DNA of 64,000 bases from Paenibacillus macerans (GCF_900454495.1 NZ_UGSI01000001.1:3596001-3660000); one strand, 5' to 3'; positions 49,808 through 58,823 are shown, counted from the first letter of the stretch. A program made the numbers and translations. Notes: generated by a model from the letters alone, not told the origin.

Positions 49808-49875
49808 AGGTAAAATAAACCCGGAAATAACAACGTGCTCCCGCGGAATTTTATACTTTCTGGCTGATATGCTGA

Positions 49876-49901
49876 AAAAGCCTGCAAAAGCGCAGGCTTT
49901 T
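49876..49901. terminator. Bidirectional terminator between rpoN and rsoA-like gene
   Basis: AAAAGCCTGC and GCAGGCTTTT pair around a short loop between two convergent genes. Confidence 0.8.
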
Positions 49902-49917
49902 CCGTTTCCTAGCGTCC

Positions 49918-50139
49918 TCAGTCCTTCCGCTCCTTGATCATCTCCAGAAACTCGAGAATGATATCGGAAACGGCGTCTTCTTTAGACATATGGATAAACT
50001 TGCTTGTATGCAAAATGTCGCCTTTAAACAACTCAATCAGCTTTAACGTTGATTCGGGATCGTTCTCCCTCGCTTTGCGCAGCAAATTCAGGAACTCTTC
50101 ATCATCCGGGACAGCTCTTTGATCATCTTTCGTTTCCAT
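49918..50139 (-). CDS. RsoA-like sigma co-subunit
   Basis: A 73-residue acidic helical protein whose C-terminal half (HTSKFIHMSKEDAVSDIILEFLEMI) resembles sigma region 2 (D-x3-E-x-L pattern). It overlaps the preceding sigma-like gene by 52 bases and has GGGGTG before its ATG. The order sigma-like gene, small co-subunit, divergent yvrJ resembles the sigO-rsoA-yvrJ locus of Bacillus subtilis, where the two proteins together act as one sigma factor. Homology is by context and weak sequence pattern. Confidence 0.7.
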   Translation of the reverse strand: METKDDQRAVPDDEEFLNLLRKARENDPESTLKLIELFKGDILHTSKFIHMSKEDAVSDIILEFLEMIKERKD

Positions 50140-50432
50140 TTGTTCACCCCTTGCTGAGTCATATTCAACTCGCGGGCGACTTCCCCCTCAGTTTTGTCCT
50201 GTAGAAAGAGTTTGTGGATGATCGTTTTCCCCGTATCGGAAGGAAGCGCATTAATCAACTGTCTCACAACGATTTTGTTATCAGAAGATGAGGTGAAGCA
50301 GGTTACGGCCGGCTCGACTCCATTGAACGAACATTCCCGTTTTCTCACAGTCTTGGCTTTGTACTGAACCCTCCAAGCGATCCGATAAACTTCTTTGCGA
50401 TATTGCTCGTACACGGTGTGTTGTTCTTTCAT
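50088..50432 (-). CDS. SigO-like sigma factor subunit
   Basis: A 114-residue protein with a region-4 type helix-turn-helix (EGEVARELNMTQQGVNKWKRKMIKE) and an N-terminal basic helix EQYRKEVYRIAWR. It would recognise the -35 element while the RsoA-like protein contacts the -10 element and core polymerase. Near-identical to the lone copy at 37299-37643; this is the locus with an intact partner. Compared with Bacillus SigO it is short. Confidence 0.78.
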   Translation of the reverse strand: MKEQHTVYEQYRKEVYRIAWRVQYKAKTVRKRECSFNGVEPAVTCFTSSSDNKIVVRQLINALPSDTGKTIIHKLFLQDKTEGEVARELNMTQQGVNKWKRKMIKELSRMMKSS

Positions 50433-50491
50433 AACGACTTCCCCCTTTCATTTTCATCTTCTATATATAGGGAAATTCTGGCGGGCCATAC

Positions 50492-50548
50492 ACAACCATA
50501 ATTATATAGCTAATTATTATTATAACATTTTTTCTAATTATTGGTTGT
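50492..50548. promoter_or_regulatory. Inverted ACAACCA elements of divergent promoters
   Basis: ACAACCA at 50492-50498 and TGGTTGT at 50542-50548, each pointing towards one of the divergent genes (sigma-like left, yvrJ right). Both have AATTA nearby. Likely targets of the split sigma factor or of a regulator. Confidence 0.5.
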
Positions 50549-50611
50549 ACTTTGCCCAAATAAATTTCACTATATAAGTGAAAGGCCCAAAAAATCAAAG
50601 GAGGTATTAGC

Positions 50612-50827
50612 ATGCAGGTTGCGGATATCGTGTCGTTGGTTGCCAATGTCGGGTTTCCTGTCACGTTGTGCTTCATTCTGATCAAGTATGTGCTGCAGAC
50701 CGTCGGCGATAAATTGGGCAAGATCGAAACCTCGCTTGAGGAGCTTTCCGAGCAGGTGCAGCAGTTGGAAAGCATGGTGGACGAAGAAAAAACGGGAAAC
50801 GCGTTCTCGACGAAAAAAATAATCTAA
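50612..50827 (+). CDS. yvrJ: YvrJ-family small membrane protein
   Basis: A 71-residue protein with one membrane helix (SLVANVGFPVTLCFILIKYVL) followed by a short coiled coil (LGKIETSLEELSEQVQQLE). VANVGFPV and the following Lys/Glu-rich helix are YvrJ-like. AAAGGAGG lies upstream. It is divergent from the split sigma-factor genes, as in Bacillus subtilis. Confidence 0.8.
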   Translation: MQVADIVSLVANVGFPVTLCFILIKYVLQTVGDKLGKIETSLEELSEQVQQLESMVDEEKTGNAFSTKKII

Positions 50828-50866
50828 GAAACTTTCAGACTTCCCGACTGGAAAGGTTGTACCGCC

Positions 50867-50887
50867 GGGGCGGCTAAAAGCTGCCCC
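50867..50887 (+). terminator. Terminator of yvrJ
   Basis: GGGGCGGC and GCTGCCCC around TAAAA, followed by TTATTAT. Confidence 0.55.
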
Positions 50888-50983
50888 TTATTATACATAT
50901 TCCCGGATGCTTCATTTTAGAACATTCACCCCACCTCCATCCGTTTTCATTCCCTTCGGCCGCACCGCAATCCGTGCAAAAAA

Positions 50984-51015
50984 ATCCCGCCAAGGCTTCT
51001 CTGGCCCGACGGGAT
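50984..51015 (-). terminator. Terminator of the Gfo/Idh gene
   Basis: ATCCCGCCAAGG pairs with GGCCCGACGGGAT; the minus strand then has a run of seven T. Confidence 0.75.
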
Positions 51016-51022
51016 AAAGTTT

Positions 51023-52021
51023 TTACGCTTGCTTTTCAAACGGATAACGCAGCCCCCACGGTTCGCGGATCTTATCGAGCAGGCGCATGATGGCCAGCGA
51101 CTCGTCCAGCGGGATTTCCGCGCTTTCGGTCAGCCCGGCGCTCAGGGCCCGTCCGACCGCCTCCGCTTCAAACACATAACCCTTCGTTGCACGGTCGTCG
51201 ACAAACGTTTCCGCTTCTTCCCCGTCCGCGTACAAGGTGGCGGTTTTGGCGTTCAAGAAGCCGGGGACGTATATTTTCCCTTGGGTGCCGTGAATGTAAG
51301 CATCGTTGCCGATCGCCAGCCGGACGCCTCCGTTCAGGGAGGCGATTTGGCCGCCCTCATAAGTGAGCAGCACGGAAAAATGCTCGTCCACTCCGGTTTC
51401 CCCAAGATGGGCCGTGCTTTGGATATGCTGCGGATTGGCGCCCAGCACCATCGCGGCGAAGGAAACCGGATAAATGCCGGCATCCAGCAGCGCGCCTCCG
51501 CCAAGCTCCGGGTTGAACAGGCGGCCGGCCGGATTCCAGTCGGCGCGGAAGCCGAAATCGGCTTTCACCAGGCGCACCTCTCCGATCCGCCCGGCGGCCA
51601 GCCATTCCCGGACCCGGCGAATCGCGGGCAGAAACCGCGTCCACATCGCTTCCATCAGAAACAGCTTGCGCTCCCGCGCGTAGGCGACGAGCTCCTCCAG
51701 CTCGGCGCTGTTCACCGTAAACGGCTTTTCGCATAGAACCGCCTTTCCGGCCCGCAGCGCCAGCATGACATTGTCCTTGTGCAAAGGATGCGGAGTCGCC
51801 ACATAAACCGCGTCCACATTGGCATCCGCAAGAAGCTCCTCATAGCTGCCGTAAGCCTGCGGGATACGGTATTTATCCGCAAACGCCTTGGCTTTTTCCA
51901 GCGAACGCGAGCCTACGGCATAGGCTTCCCCATTTCCGGCATGGGCCAGATCCTCCGCGAATTGCTCGGCAATCCAACCGGACGCCATAATGCCCCACTT
52001 GATTTTCGCCGTTTCTCCCAC
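51023..52021 (-). CDS. Gfo/Idh/MocA-family oxidoreductase
   Basis: A 332-residue dehydrogenase: IKWGIMASGWIAEQFAEDL, VYVATPHPLHKDNVMLALRAGKAVLCEKPF, and GGALLDAGIYPVSFAAMVL with the catalytic region of the dihydrodiol/glucose-fructose oxidoreductase subgroup. GTG at 52021 has AGGAGGGG 8 bases upstream; longer in-frame starts lack one. Its neighbours are pectin-related enzymes, but its substrate is unknown. Confidence 0.9.
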   Translation of the reverse strand: MGETAKIKWGIMASGWIAEQFAEDLAHAGNGEAYAVGSRSLEKAKAFADKYRIPQAYGSYEELLADANVDAVYVATPHPLHKDNVMLALRAGKAVLCEKPFTVNSAELEELVAYARERKLFLMEAMWTRFLPAIRRVREWLAAGRIGEVRLVKADFGFRADWNPAGRLFNPELGGGALLDAGIYPVSFAAMVLGANPQHIQSTAHLGETGVDEHFSVLLTYEGGQIASLNGGVRLAIGNDAYIHGTQGKIYVPGFLNAKTATLYADGEEAETFVDDRATKGYVFEAEAVGRALSAGLTESAEIPLDESLAIMRLLDKIREPWGLRYPFEKQA

Positions 52022-52171
52022 TTGCGAATCCCCTCCTGAGCCAAACGAAATTTTCATCATGATTATACTCTTTTCGAGGAAAGCAAGGAAATCACCTGCC
52101 ATACCGGGAAATATAAAAAACCAAATTCCATATATTGATATTGTTGATTAAAAAGGATATTATTGGATTTA

Positions 52172-52204
52172 GATACGGCTGGAGGTGCACATCCGGAGCG
52201 TATC
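52172..52204 (+). other. Hairpin in the pectate lyase leader
   Basis: GATACG pairs with CGTATC, and inside GGAGGTGCACATCC is nearly self-complementary. It lies about 70 bases before the start codon and is not followed by a T-run, so it may stabilise or control the mRNA. Confidence 0.35.
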
Positions 52205-52272
52205 CGCCGGTGGAAGCAGCATACATTTTTGACCCACCAAAAAATTTCGTTGGAGAAAGGGAGGTATGTGAG

Positions 52273-52944
52273 TTGAAAAAAGCCCTAGCCCTTATTTTGT
52301 CCAGTGTAATTTTGGTAGCGCTATCAGGAATAACACCAGCGAAAGCCGCGTCCCCGATCGTGGTCAATTCAACGATTGTGGTGAAAGCGGGGGAAACGTT
52401 TGACGGGAAAGGCCAGACATATGTGGCGAATCCCGCCACCTTGGGAGACGGCAGCCAGGCCGAAAACCAGAAACCGATTTTCAAACTGGAAAACAACGCA
52501 ACGCTGAAAAACGTCTATATCGGCGCACCGGGCGCCGACGGCGTGCACGTCTACGGCAACGGCACCATCTCAAACGTGACCTGGCTTGACGTAGGCGAAG
52601 ACGCCCTGACGCTCAAAAAGTCCGGCACGGTCAATATTACCGGCGGCGGAGCGTATAAAGCTTACGATAAAGTGTTCCAGGTCAACGCGGCCGGCACGAT
52701 CAACATTAAGAATTTCAAGGCCAACGACATCGGCAAATTAGCCCGGCAAAACGGCGGCACCTCGTATAAAGTCGTGTTCACGCTGGATAATTCGGACATT
52801 TCCGATGTGAAGGACTCCATTTTTAGAACGGACAGCAAAACGAGCACGGCCAAAATCACAAACACGCGGTATCATAATGTGCCCACGCTGTTCAAAGGGT
52901 TTGCTTCCGGCAACACCAGCCAGTCCGGCAATACGAAGTATTAG
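52273..52944 (+). CDS. Secreted pectate lyase, PL3 family
   Basis: A 223-residue extracellular enzyme that cleaves polygalacturonate by beta-elimination. TTG at 52273 (GGGAGG 8 bases upstream) gives a signal peptide KKALALILSSVILVALSG cut after AKA. The mature part shows the PL3 beta-helix pattern: VVKAGETFDGKGQTY, FKLENNATLKNVYIG, DGVHVYGNGTISNV, WLDVGEDALTLKK and the short-repeat turn residues of the family. It acts outside the cell on plant pectin. Confidence 0.9.
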   Translation: MKKALALILSSVILVALSGITPAKAASPIVVNSTIVVKAGETFDGKGQTYVANPATLGDGSQAENQKPIFKLENNATLKNVYIGAPGADGVHVYGNGTISNVTWLDVGEDALTLKKSGTVNITGGGAYKAYDKVFQVNAAGTINIKNFKANDIGKLARQNGGTSYKVVFTLDNSDISDVKDSIFRTDSKTSTAKITNTRYHNVPTLFKGFASGNTSQSGNTKY

Positions 52945-52990
52945 AGGCGGCTGTCCCGGAGCATTTTGTAAATACTCCAATACACCCCGG

Positions 52991-53189
52991 GAATAACGAC
53001 AAAAAGGGCCTTATTTTCCCGAAAAAAGGGGGCCTGCAGAAATAGAGGAATTTATTGTCCCTATTTGAATAAGGTGAGGGCAACCAGGTGCTTTTTCCCA
53101 TCCTAGTCCCAAAATAACGACATGAATTCCCTCTATTTTGCGCAGAAGCGAGCAAATCTCGAAAATAACGGCACAAATGGTCTCTATTG
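52991..53189. repeat. Four-unit ladder repeat, copy L5
   Basis: Units start at 52991, 53040, 53112 and 53163 (spacings 49, 72, 51). Left arms GAATAACGA, AAATAGAGG, AAATAACGA, AAATAACGG. It lies between the convergent pectate lyase and SGNH hydrolase genes. The rest of 53190-53338 holds only imperfect hairpins. Confidence 0.85.
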
Positions 53190-53338
53190 CCAACAGAGGC
53201 TCGGCGGCGACGATTTCGCTGGCGACGACCAGCGAACCGGCCTCGGCGACCCCGCGAAATCCGCCGCCGATGCCTCCGGGTTTGCGCAAAAAGGGAGCGC
53301 TGGAGAAATTCCTCCGGCGGTCTTTTTCGATCAAAAAA

Positions 53339-53962
53339 TTACACTCCGGCGGCGCTGATCCAGGCATCCGCGATCAGCCCGTGTCCCGCTGCCGAAGGGT
53401 GGACGCCGTCCGGCGCCCAGTAAGCCGGCTCCGCTTTGGCGGAAGCCGCCGCAAACAAGCCGTCGAGCGGAACCAGGATCGCTTCGAATTCGCGGGCCAG
53501 CTCGCGCACGATGGCGATCTTCGGATCAAGGTCAGCGCGCCACTGTTTGCGGTCCTCCGGAACCGGCAGCACAAACGGCTCCAGCAAAATCAGCTTCGCG
53601 TCCAGCCGCTCCTTGGCGCGCTCCAAGATGTTGCGGTATAACGCCGCAAATTGCTCCGCGCTCGTCGCGTCGTTCGAATCGTACCGCCGCCAGGTGTCGT
53701 TAATGCCGATCAGGATCGATACCCAGGTTGGTTTGAGGTCAAGGCAATCCCGGTCCCAGCGGTTTTTCAGATCGATGGCCCGGTTTCCGCTGATGCCGCG
53801 GTTTACAAAGGCAAGGTTTTTCTCCGGGAACAAATGTCCCAGCCGCGAAGCCACCATCAGCGGATAGCCGAAGCCCAGCGAGGCGCTGTCCTCGTAATTC
53901 CGCCCGCAGTCGGTAATGCTGTCTCCTTGAAACAATACGACGTCGTTCTCCTTAAAAATCAT
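53339..53962 (-). CDS. SGNH/GDSL hydrolase
   Basis: A 207-residue cytosolic esterase: block I VVLFQGDSITDCGRN (Ser), block II Gly in GISGNRA, block III GINDTWRR (Asn) and block V DGVHPSAAGH (Asp and His). It resembles rhamnogalacturonan or xylan acetylesterases without a signal peptide, so it may deacetylate imported oligosaccharides; pectate lyase is next to it. Confidence 0.92.
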   Translation of the reverse strand: MIFKENDVVLFQGDSITDCGRNYEDSASLGFGYPLMVASRLGHLFPEKNLAFVNRGISGNRAIDLKNRWDRDCLDLKPTWVSILIGINDTWRRYDSNDATSAEQFAALYRNILERAKERLDAKLILLEPFVLPVPEDRKQWRADLDPKIAIVRELAREFEAILVPLDGLFAAASAKAEPAYWAPDGVHPSAAGHGLIADAWISAAGV

Positions 53963-54160
53963 GCGTGACTGTTACTCCTTTCGTTTCCCCAGGGTTAGTC
54001 CGGCTTTCGGAGCGGATCTTATGTAAGCGTTGTCGATTCTGGGCTGGCAAACCGCCCGCTGTCGTACGCATTTATTATAAGCCATTTGCCGGCTTGCCGG
54101 AATACGGCGATTTTCGGACAATTACAGGGCGGTTGCCGGGCAACCGCCGGTGCGATCGCC

Positions 54161-55600
54161 CTATTCTTCCGCGTCTGCGGCGGCGATCGCAAACGTCACC
54201 ACCGCTCCGCCGTCCTCCGCGTTGCCGGCTTTGATCCAGCCCCCGTGGCTTTCAACCAGCCGCTTGGCGATGTAAAGTCCCAGGCCGGAATGGCCTTCCG
54301 CCTGCCCGCGCGCTTTGTCGGCCCGGTAAAAACGCGCAAACACCTTTTTCTCCTCCCCGGGTTTAAAGCCGGGACCGGTATCCCGAATCCGATAAAGAAC
54401 CTGCCGCTCTTGGGTTTTGAGACCGACTTCGATGCGCCCGCCTTCCGATGCGTAAGAAATGCTGTTGGAAATGATATTGCCGAGTATCCGCTCCAGCTTC
54501 TCCGTATCGATCCGGTATACTCCATCGGCCCCTTCCGGGTGAAAGAGAAGGCGAATCCCCTTGTCCCTGGCGGCCGGTTCGAATTGCCCCACCAGCTTTT
54601 CGGTCCAGGGAATAAGTTCGACCGGCGAGACGTCAAGCCGCCCTTCGAGCCGTTCCACCTCGGCGCTGTATTGCAGCTGGCGCACGAGCCCGGCGCTTTT
54701 TTGCGCATTGTCGTGGATCACCGAAAGATAACGGCGCTGCCTATCATCCGCGGCCCCGGATTCCAGCAAAGCCTCGGCATAACCCGAAATGAGCGATACC
54801 GGCGTCTTCAGATCATGGGCCAGCGCTTCGACCATTTCGGCTTTTTCCCGCTCCAGCCGCCACTGCGCGGACAACGACGAGCGGAGCTCCTCCTGCATCT
54901 GCGCGAACGCGGCGCACAGTTGTCCGAGTTCATTGCCGGAGCGGTATTCAATCGTGAAGTCCAAATCCTTGTCGGCAATTTTGCGGGACGCCTGCATCAG
55001 CATGCGGATCGGCTCGTTCATCCGCCCGGCGATTCGTCTAGCGAACAGCAGCGTAAACAGCAGGATGTAAAAAAACGGCGACAGCAAAATAGCGATGTAA
55101 ACGGCCGCCAGCCAGCCGCGGCCTTCGGCGTACGTCGGGCTCAGCGTGTAGGAGAGCAGGACGGCCCCTGAAATCCGCCCGTCCCCGCCGATCACCGGCA
55201 CCGTCTGGACATACCGGCCGCGGAGGCCGGTCACCGTGTTCAGCTTGTCGTACAATTGCCGTTTTCCTGCGAAAATTTGGTCGTGGAGAGTTCCATAGAT
55301 ATAGTCTCCTTCGCCGTCGACCACCTGATAAAGGAAGCCGGCCGCGGGCACTTGGGCTTCCAGCGCTTCCCTGCGGGACGGATCGAGCAAAGCCGTATTT
55401 TCCTCCCTGATGTATTCCTTAATGCCCGGAATTTGTTTTTCGTAAAAATTGGCCGGATAAACGCTGCTGTTCTCCATCCGGGTGAACAGCAGGACCCCAA
55501 ACGCATAGGTGATAACGGTAGCCGCCAAACTGAGCGCAAGGATCAGCGCAAAGCCGAGGGTAAACTGCGATTTCAGCGACCAATGGGCGATTTTTTTCAT
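54161..55600 (-). CDS. Sensor histidine kinase
   Basis: A 479-residue kinase with a membrane helix at residues about 15-40, an extracytoplasmic sensor region, a second helix near 180-200, HAMP, the phospho-His in EALAHDLKTPVSLISGYAEA, and an ATP-binding domain (NIISNSISYASEGG, DTGPGFKPGEEKKVF, GLGLYIAKRLVESHGG). It starts 4 bases after its response regulator ends and is probably the sensor for the adjoining lantibiotic-type transporter. Confidence 0.93.
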   Translation of the reverse strand: MKKIAHWSLKSQFTLGFALILALSLAATVITYAFGVLLFTRMENSSVYPANFYEKQIPGIKEYIREENTALLDPSRREALEAQVPAAGFLYQVVDGEGDYIYGTLHDQIFAGKRQLYDKLNTVTGLRGRYVQTVPVIGGDGRISGAVLLSYTLSPTYAEGRGWLAAVYIAILLSPFFYILLFTLLFARRIAGRMNEPIRMLMQASRKIADKDLDFTIEYRSGNELGQLCAAFAQMQEELRSSLSAQWRLEREKAEMVEALAHDLKTPVSLISGYAEALLESGAADDRQRRYLSVIHDNAQKSAGLVRQLQYSAEVERLEGRLDVSPVELIPWTEKLVGQFEPAARDKGIRLLFHPEGADGVYRIDTEKLERILGNIISNSISYASEGGRIEVGLKTQERQVLYRIRDTGPGFKPGEEKKVFARFYRADKARGQAEGHSGLGLYIAKRLVESHGGWIKAGNAEDGGAVVTFAIAAADAEE

Positions 55601-55604
55601 CTGC

Positions 55605-56402
55605 TTACCCCTTATTCCATTTGTAGCCGATGCCCCATACGGTCTGGATATAGTCCCCGGACGGATCGGCCGCGGCCAGCTTGGCTCTGATTTTTTTGAT
55701 ATGTTCAACGACGGTGGACGAGTCGCCTTCCGCATCCAAACCCCAAATCCGTTCATACATCTGCTCCCGGGAAAAAACCTGGCCCGCGTGCAGCGCAAGC
55801 AGCTCGACGATTTCGTACTCCCTCCGGGTCAGCGCCACCGGCGTGCCGCAAACCGTTACGGCCATGCCTTTCAGGTCGAGCTCCAGGTTCCGCCAGCGCA
55901 GAAGCGCTTGTGCCGCAGTTCCCGCACCGGTAGTGCCGGTGATATTCGCGGTGCCGGTGGTATCGGTGGTGCCGGTGGTATCGGTGGTGCCGGTGGTATC
56001 GGCGGTACGGATGGGGCCAGCGGCATTTGCGTTTTGTCTGGCGCGTTCCTCCCGGCGCAGATTGGCCTCGATGCGGGCAAGAAATTCCCGCAGGCCAAAA
56101 GGCTTGACGATGTAATCGTCGCCGCCGAGCGAAAAGCCCTTGACCCGGTCGTTTTCCGACTGCCGGGCGCTGACGAACAGGATCGGACAGCGGACGGTGT
56201 CACGGATCGCCCGGCACACCTCAAAGCCGTCCCGCCCCGGCATCATGATATCCAAAATGACCAGATCGGGCTGCGAGCCCGCCAGCTCGATGCCGCGGTC
56301 CCCGTCGTACGCGGCCAGCACGTTGTGCCCCCTGGCCGTGAGCTCATCCGCCAGCAGCTCCACCATGTCCCGCTCATCGTCAACGATCAAAATCGTACTC
56401 AT
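55605..56402 (-). CDS. OmpR-family response regulator
   Basis: A 265-residue regulator: receiver MSTILIVDDERDMVELLADEL with phospho-Asp in LVILDIMMPGRDG and Lys in YIVKPFGLREFLARI; winged helix near residues 170-260 (LTRREYEIVELLALHAGQVFSREQMYERIWG and TVVEHIKKIRAKL). The linker carries a Thr/Gly/Asp hexapeptide repeat (TTGTTD). ATG at 56402 has GGAGG 5 bases upstream. Works with the kinase downstream and the transporter upstream. Confidence 0.94.
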   Translation of the reverse strand: MSTILIVDDERDMVELLADELTARGHNVLAAYDGDRGIELAGSQPDLVILDIMMPGRDGFEVCRAIRDTVRCPILFVSARQSENDRVKGFSLGGDDYIVKPFGLREFLARIEANLRREERARQNANAAGPIRTADTTGTTDTTGTTDTTGTANITGTTGAGTAAQALLRWRNLELDLKGMAVTVCGTPVALTRREYEIVELLALHAGQVFSREQMYERIWGLDAEGDSSTVVEHIKKIRAKLAAADPSGDYIQTVWGIGYKWNKG

Positions 56403-56419
56403 CGCAACCTCCGCCATTT

Positions 56420-57211
56420 CTATTCGTAAGTTTTGCGTCCTTCCCAGCGGACAAACCATATTGTACCGCAGATTGCGAGAACGATAAACGCGGCGAGCGC
56501 CAACAGGAGGGCGGCGTTGGCCTGCCGGAGGTACAGCTCAAGGGCCAGGGCGCCTTGCCCCTGCCGAAATTCCGGCAGACGCTGCATCAACGGCAGCAGC
56601 GACAGCCGGACCGGCCAGGCCCAGGGGACGAATGTCCAAATACGGTCCCCGATGGCCGTGGCGCCGACGATCGCGGCGAGCAGAAAACCCGCCCCGCCGG
56701 CCGCGGCGGAAGCGCCCATCCCGTAAGCGAACGCCAGCCATAGATGCAGCGCGCAAAGCGCCAGCGAGCCGAGCGTCCCATACGCCGCTCCCGCGAGAAA
56801 AAATCCGGCATCGGCGTCGGCTATGCGAAGCAGCGTCCCCATGCCGGTGACGAGCAGCAGCGTGGCCGCGAAGATGCCGCAGCCGACGGGCAGCGCCACC
56901 ATCAGCAGCTTGCCCGCGTAGCTCAGCGCCCGCGGCTGCCGCCTCCCGAGCAGCCCGCCGAAACGGCCGGCCTGCTCCTCCTGCATGGCGAGCATCCCGG
57001 ACAGCAGGCCGATGGCGAGCGGCAGCGCGGAGGCGATCAATTGGAAGAACGCGTCATATATCGAGTTCGCCAAACCCGGCGTCACCGGCCGGCCCGAATA
57101 ATACCACAGTAAAATTCCCGCGGCCAGCGGCGGCGCCGCGAACACGAGCCAGCGGTAGCCGGTGCGTTTGGTGAGCAGCCAGTCGGTGCGGAGTATGCGC
57201 AGAAGAGCCAT
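56420..57211 (-). CDS. Lantibiotic-immunity ABC permease, MutG-like
   Basis: A 263-residue membrane protein with six hydrophobic segments, similar to the MutG/SpaG/EpiG immunity permeases (ASALPLAIGLLSGMLAMQEEQAGRFGGLLGRRQPR). Start at 57211 follows GGGAGG. It ends 17 bases before the response regulator starts. Confidence 0.8.
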   Translation of the reverse strand: MALLRILRTDWLLTKRTGYRWLVFAAPPLAAGILLWYYSGRPVTPGLANSIYDAFFQLIASALPLAIGLLSGMLAMQEEQAGRFGGLLGRRQPRALSYAGKLLMVALPVGCGIFAATLLLVTGMGTLLRIADADAGFFLAGAAYGTLGSLALCALHLWLAFAYGMGASAAAGGAGFLLAAIVGATAIGDRIWTFVPWAWPVRLSLLPLMQRLPEFRQGQGALALELYLRQANAALLLALAAFIVLAICGTIWFVRWEGRKTYE

Positions 57212-57213
57212 CG

Positions 57214-57972
57214 TTAACGTACCTCCCTGCGGGAGTACCACAGTGCGGTCAGGAGCAAGGTGATGGCCAGAAACGCGATCGCAGCCGCGAACCCGGCCGG
57301 AATGACGGCGCGGCTAAGCAGCGGATCGCCGGCCGGAAGCGGGACGCCGTTCGGATGGACCCCAATGAGCGGGGCCATCAGGCGGGTTGGCCAGCTCCAC
57401 GGGACGAGCAGCCAATACGGCCGCGACGCCGCAAGGACGCCGGCGAACATTCCGGCCAAACCGAGCAGGAGCGAGACGGCCGTGCCCTTCCATGCCGCCA
57501 CGAGCAAATGCAGCGGAATCAAGGCCGCCGACAGCAGCCAGACCACCGCGCTGGCTATGGCAATGTCCGTGAAGGGCACAGGCCCCTCGGCGATCAGCAG
57601 GCCCGCGGTCACTACCGACGCGACCAAAACGGCGGAAGACGCCAGCGTGTGGCCGGCCAGAACAGCCGCTTTGGCCAGCCACAAACGCCGGGGCGAAACC
57701 GGCAGCGCCCGCAAGGAGCGTTCGGCGCCCGATTTTTTCTCACGTGCTTCCGTCAGACCGCACAATAGCGCGTTCCCGACCGGCACAAACAGCACCGGCC
57801 ACCAGTTAAACACCATGAACAGGAGCGCGTCCCAGCCGCCGATCGTCTGATCGGGCATCAGTATTTTGACGACGATAGCGAACAGCACGAAGAACAAAGG
57901 AGCGCCGCAGGCCAGCTTCCTGGCAAATGTGCGTTTGGATTTCAAGATTTCCGCCCGAAGCAAGTTAAGCAT
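57214..57972 (-). CDS. Lantibiotic-immunity ABC permease, MutE-like
   Basis: A 252-residue permease with six hydrophobic segments, of the MutE/SpaE/EpiE type (NWWPVLFVPVGNALLCGLTEAREKKSG). AAGGAGGGG precedes ATG 57972. It overlaps the ATPase gene by 8 bases and ends 2 bases before MutG. Confidence 0.82.
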   Translation of the reverse strand: MLNLLRAEILKSKRTFARKLACGAPLFFVLFAIVVKILMPDQTIGGWDALLFMVFNWWPVLFVPVGNALLCGLTEAREKKSGAERSLRALPVSPRRLWLAKAAVLAGHTLASSAVLVASVVTAGLLIAEGPVPFTDIAIASAVVWLLSAALIPLHLLVAAWKGTAVSLLLGLAGMFAGVLAASRPYWLLVPWSWPTRLMAPLIGVHPNGVPLPAGDPLLSRAVIPAGFAAAIAFLAITLLLTALWYSRREVR

Positions 57973-58681
57973 GGCCCATCCCCTCCTTCACCTGGTTTTC
58001 CCGGACCACTTCCATAAACAGCGCCTCCAGATCGCTGCCGCGCCGGTTTGCGCCCTCGTAGCACAGGCGTCCCCCGCTGATAATGCCGATATCGTCGGCG
58101 GTATGCTCCACCTCGGTCAGGATGTGGCTCGACAGGATCACCGTTATGCCCCGCGCTGGAAAAGAGCGGATCAGTTCGCGCAGCTCCTGAATGCCAAGCG
58201 GATCAAGCCCGTTCGTCGGCTCGTCCAAAATCAGCAGTTTCGGGTTTTGCACAAGCGCGATCGCGATCCCCAGCCTTTGTTTCATGCCCAGCGAAAATTG
58301 GGACGCCTTTTTGCGGCCGGTACCGGTGAGGCCGACAGTCTCAAGCACCTCCCGGATCCGCGTTTCGGGCAGGTTCAGGAGCCGGGTGTGTACCAGCAGG
58401 TTTTCGCGGGCCGTCAAATTGCCGTACAGCGCCGGCGATTCGATCAGCGCCCCGATCTCGTTCAGGCAATCGCGGCTCCACAGCTTGCCGTTCATCCATA
58501 TTTCGCCGGAGGTAGGCCGCAGCAGTCCCGCGATCATTTTCAGCGTTGTCGTTTTCCCGGCGCCGTTGGGACCCAGCAGGCCGTACACCGTGCCCGGGCG
58601 GATATGAAGCGACACGCCGGAAACGGCGGCATGTCTGCCAAAGCGTTTTTCCAGATTCACCGTTCGTAAAACTTCATTCAT
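57965..58681 (-). CDS. Lantibiotic-immunity ABC transporter ATPase
   Basis: A 238-residue ATPase: Walker A GLLGPNGAGKTTTLKMIAGL, signature FSLGMKQRLGIAIALV, Walker B LLILDEPTNGLDPLG, H-loop LSSHILTEVEHTAD. The SpaF/EpiF/MutF pattern fits. It moves lantibiotics out of the membrane or cell. No bacteriocin precursor or modification gene is seen nearby, so it probably gives resistance rather than self-immunity. Confidence 0.9.
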   Translation of the reverse strand: MNEVLRTVNLEKRFGRHAAVSGVSLHIRPGTVYGLLGPNGAGKTTTLKMIAGLLRPTSGEIWMNGKLWSRDCLNEIGALIESPALYGNLTARENLLVHTRLLNLPETRIREVLETVGLTGTGRKKASQFSLGMKQRLGIAIALVQNPKLLILDEPTNGLDPLGIQELRELIRSFPARGITVILSSHILTEVEHTADDIGIISGGRLCYEGANRRGSDLEALFMEVVRENQVKEGMGHA

Positions 58682-58823
58682 CTGCCATCATCCTCTGTCA
58701 TTATTATGGGGGATTTCCCCCTCTGCCAGAGAGCTTATCAAGCAATTATAAAGAATCGCTAAAGATGATTTCGGGTGTCCGAAAAAATTCAGCTCCATTT
58801 GTTCAAAAAATTGTTTGAATTTT

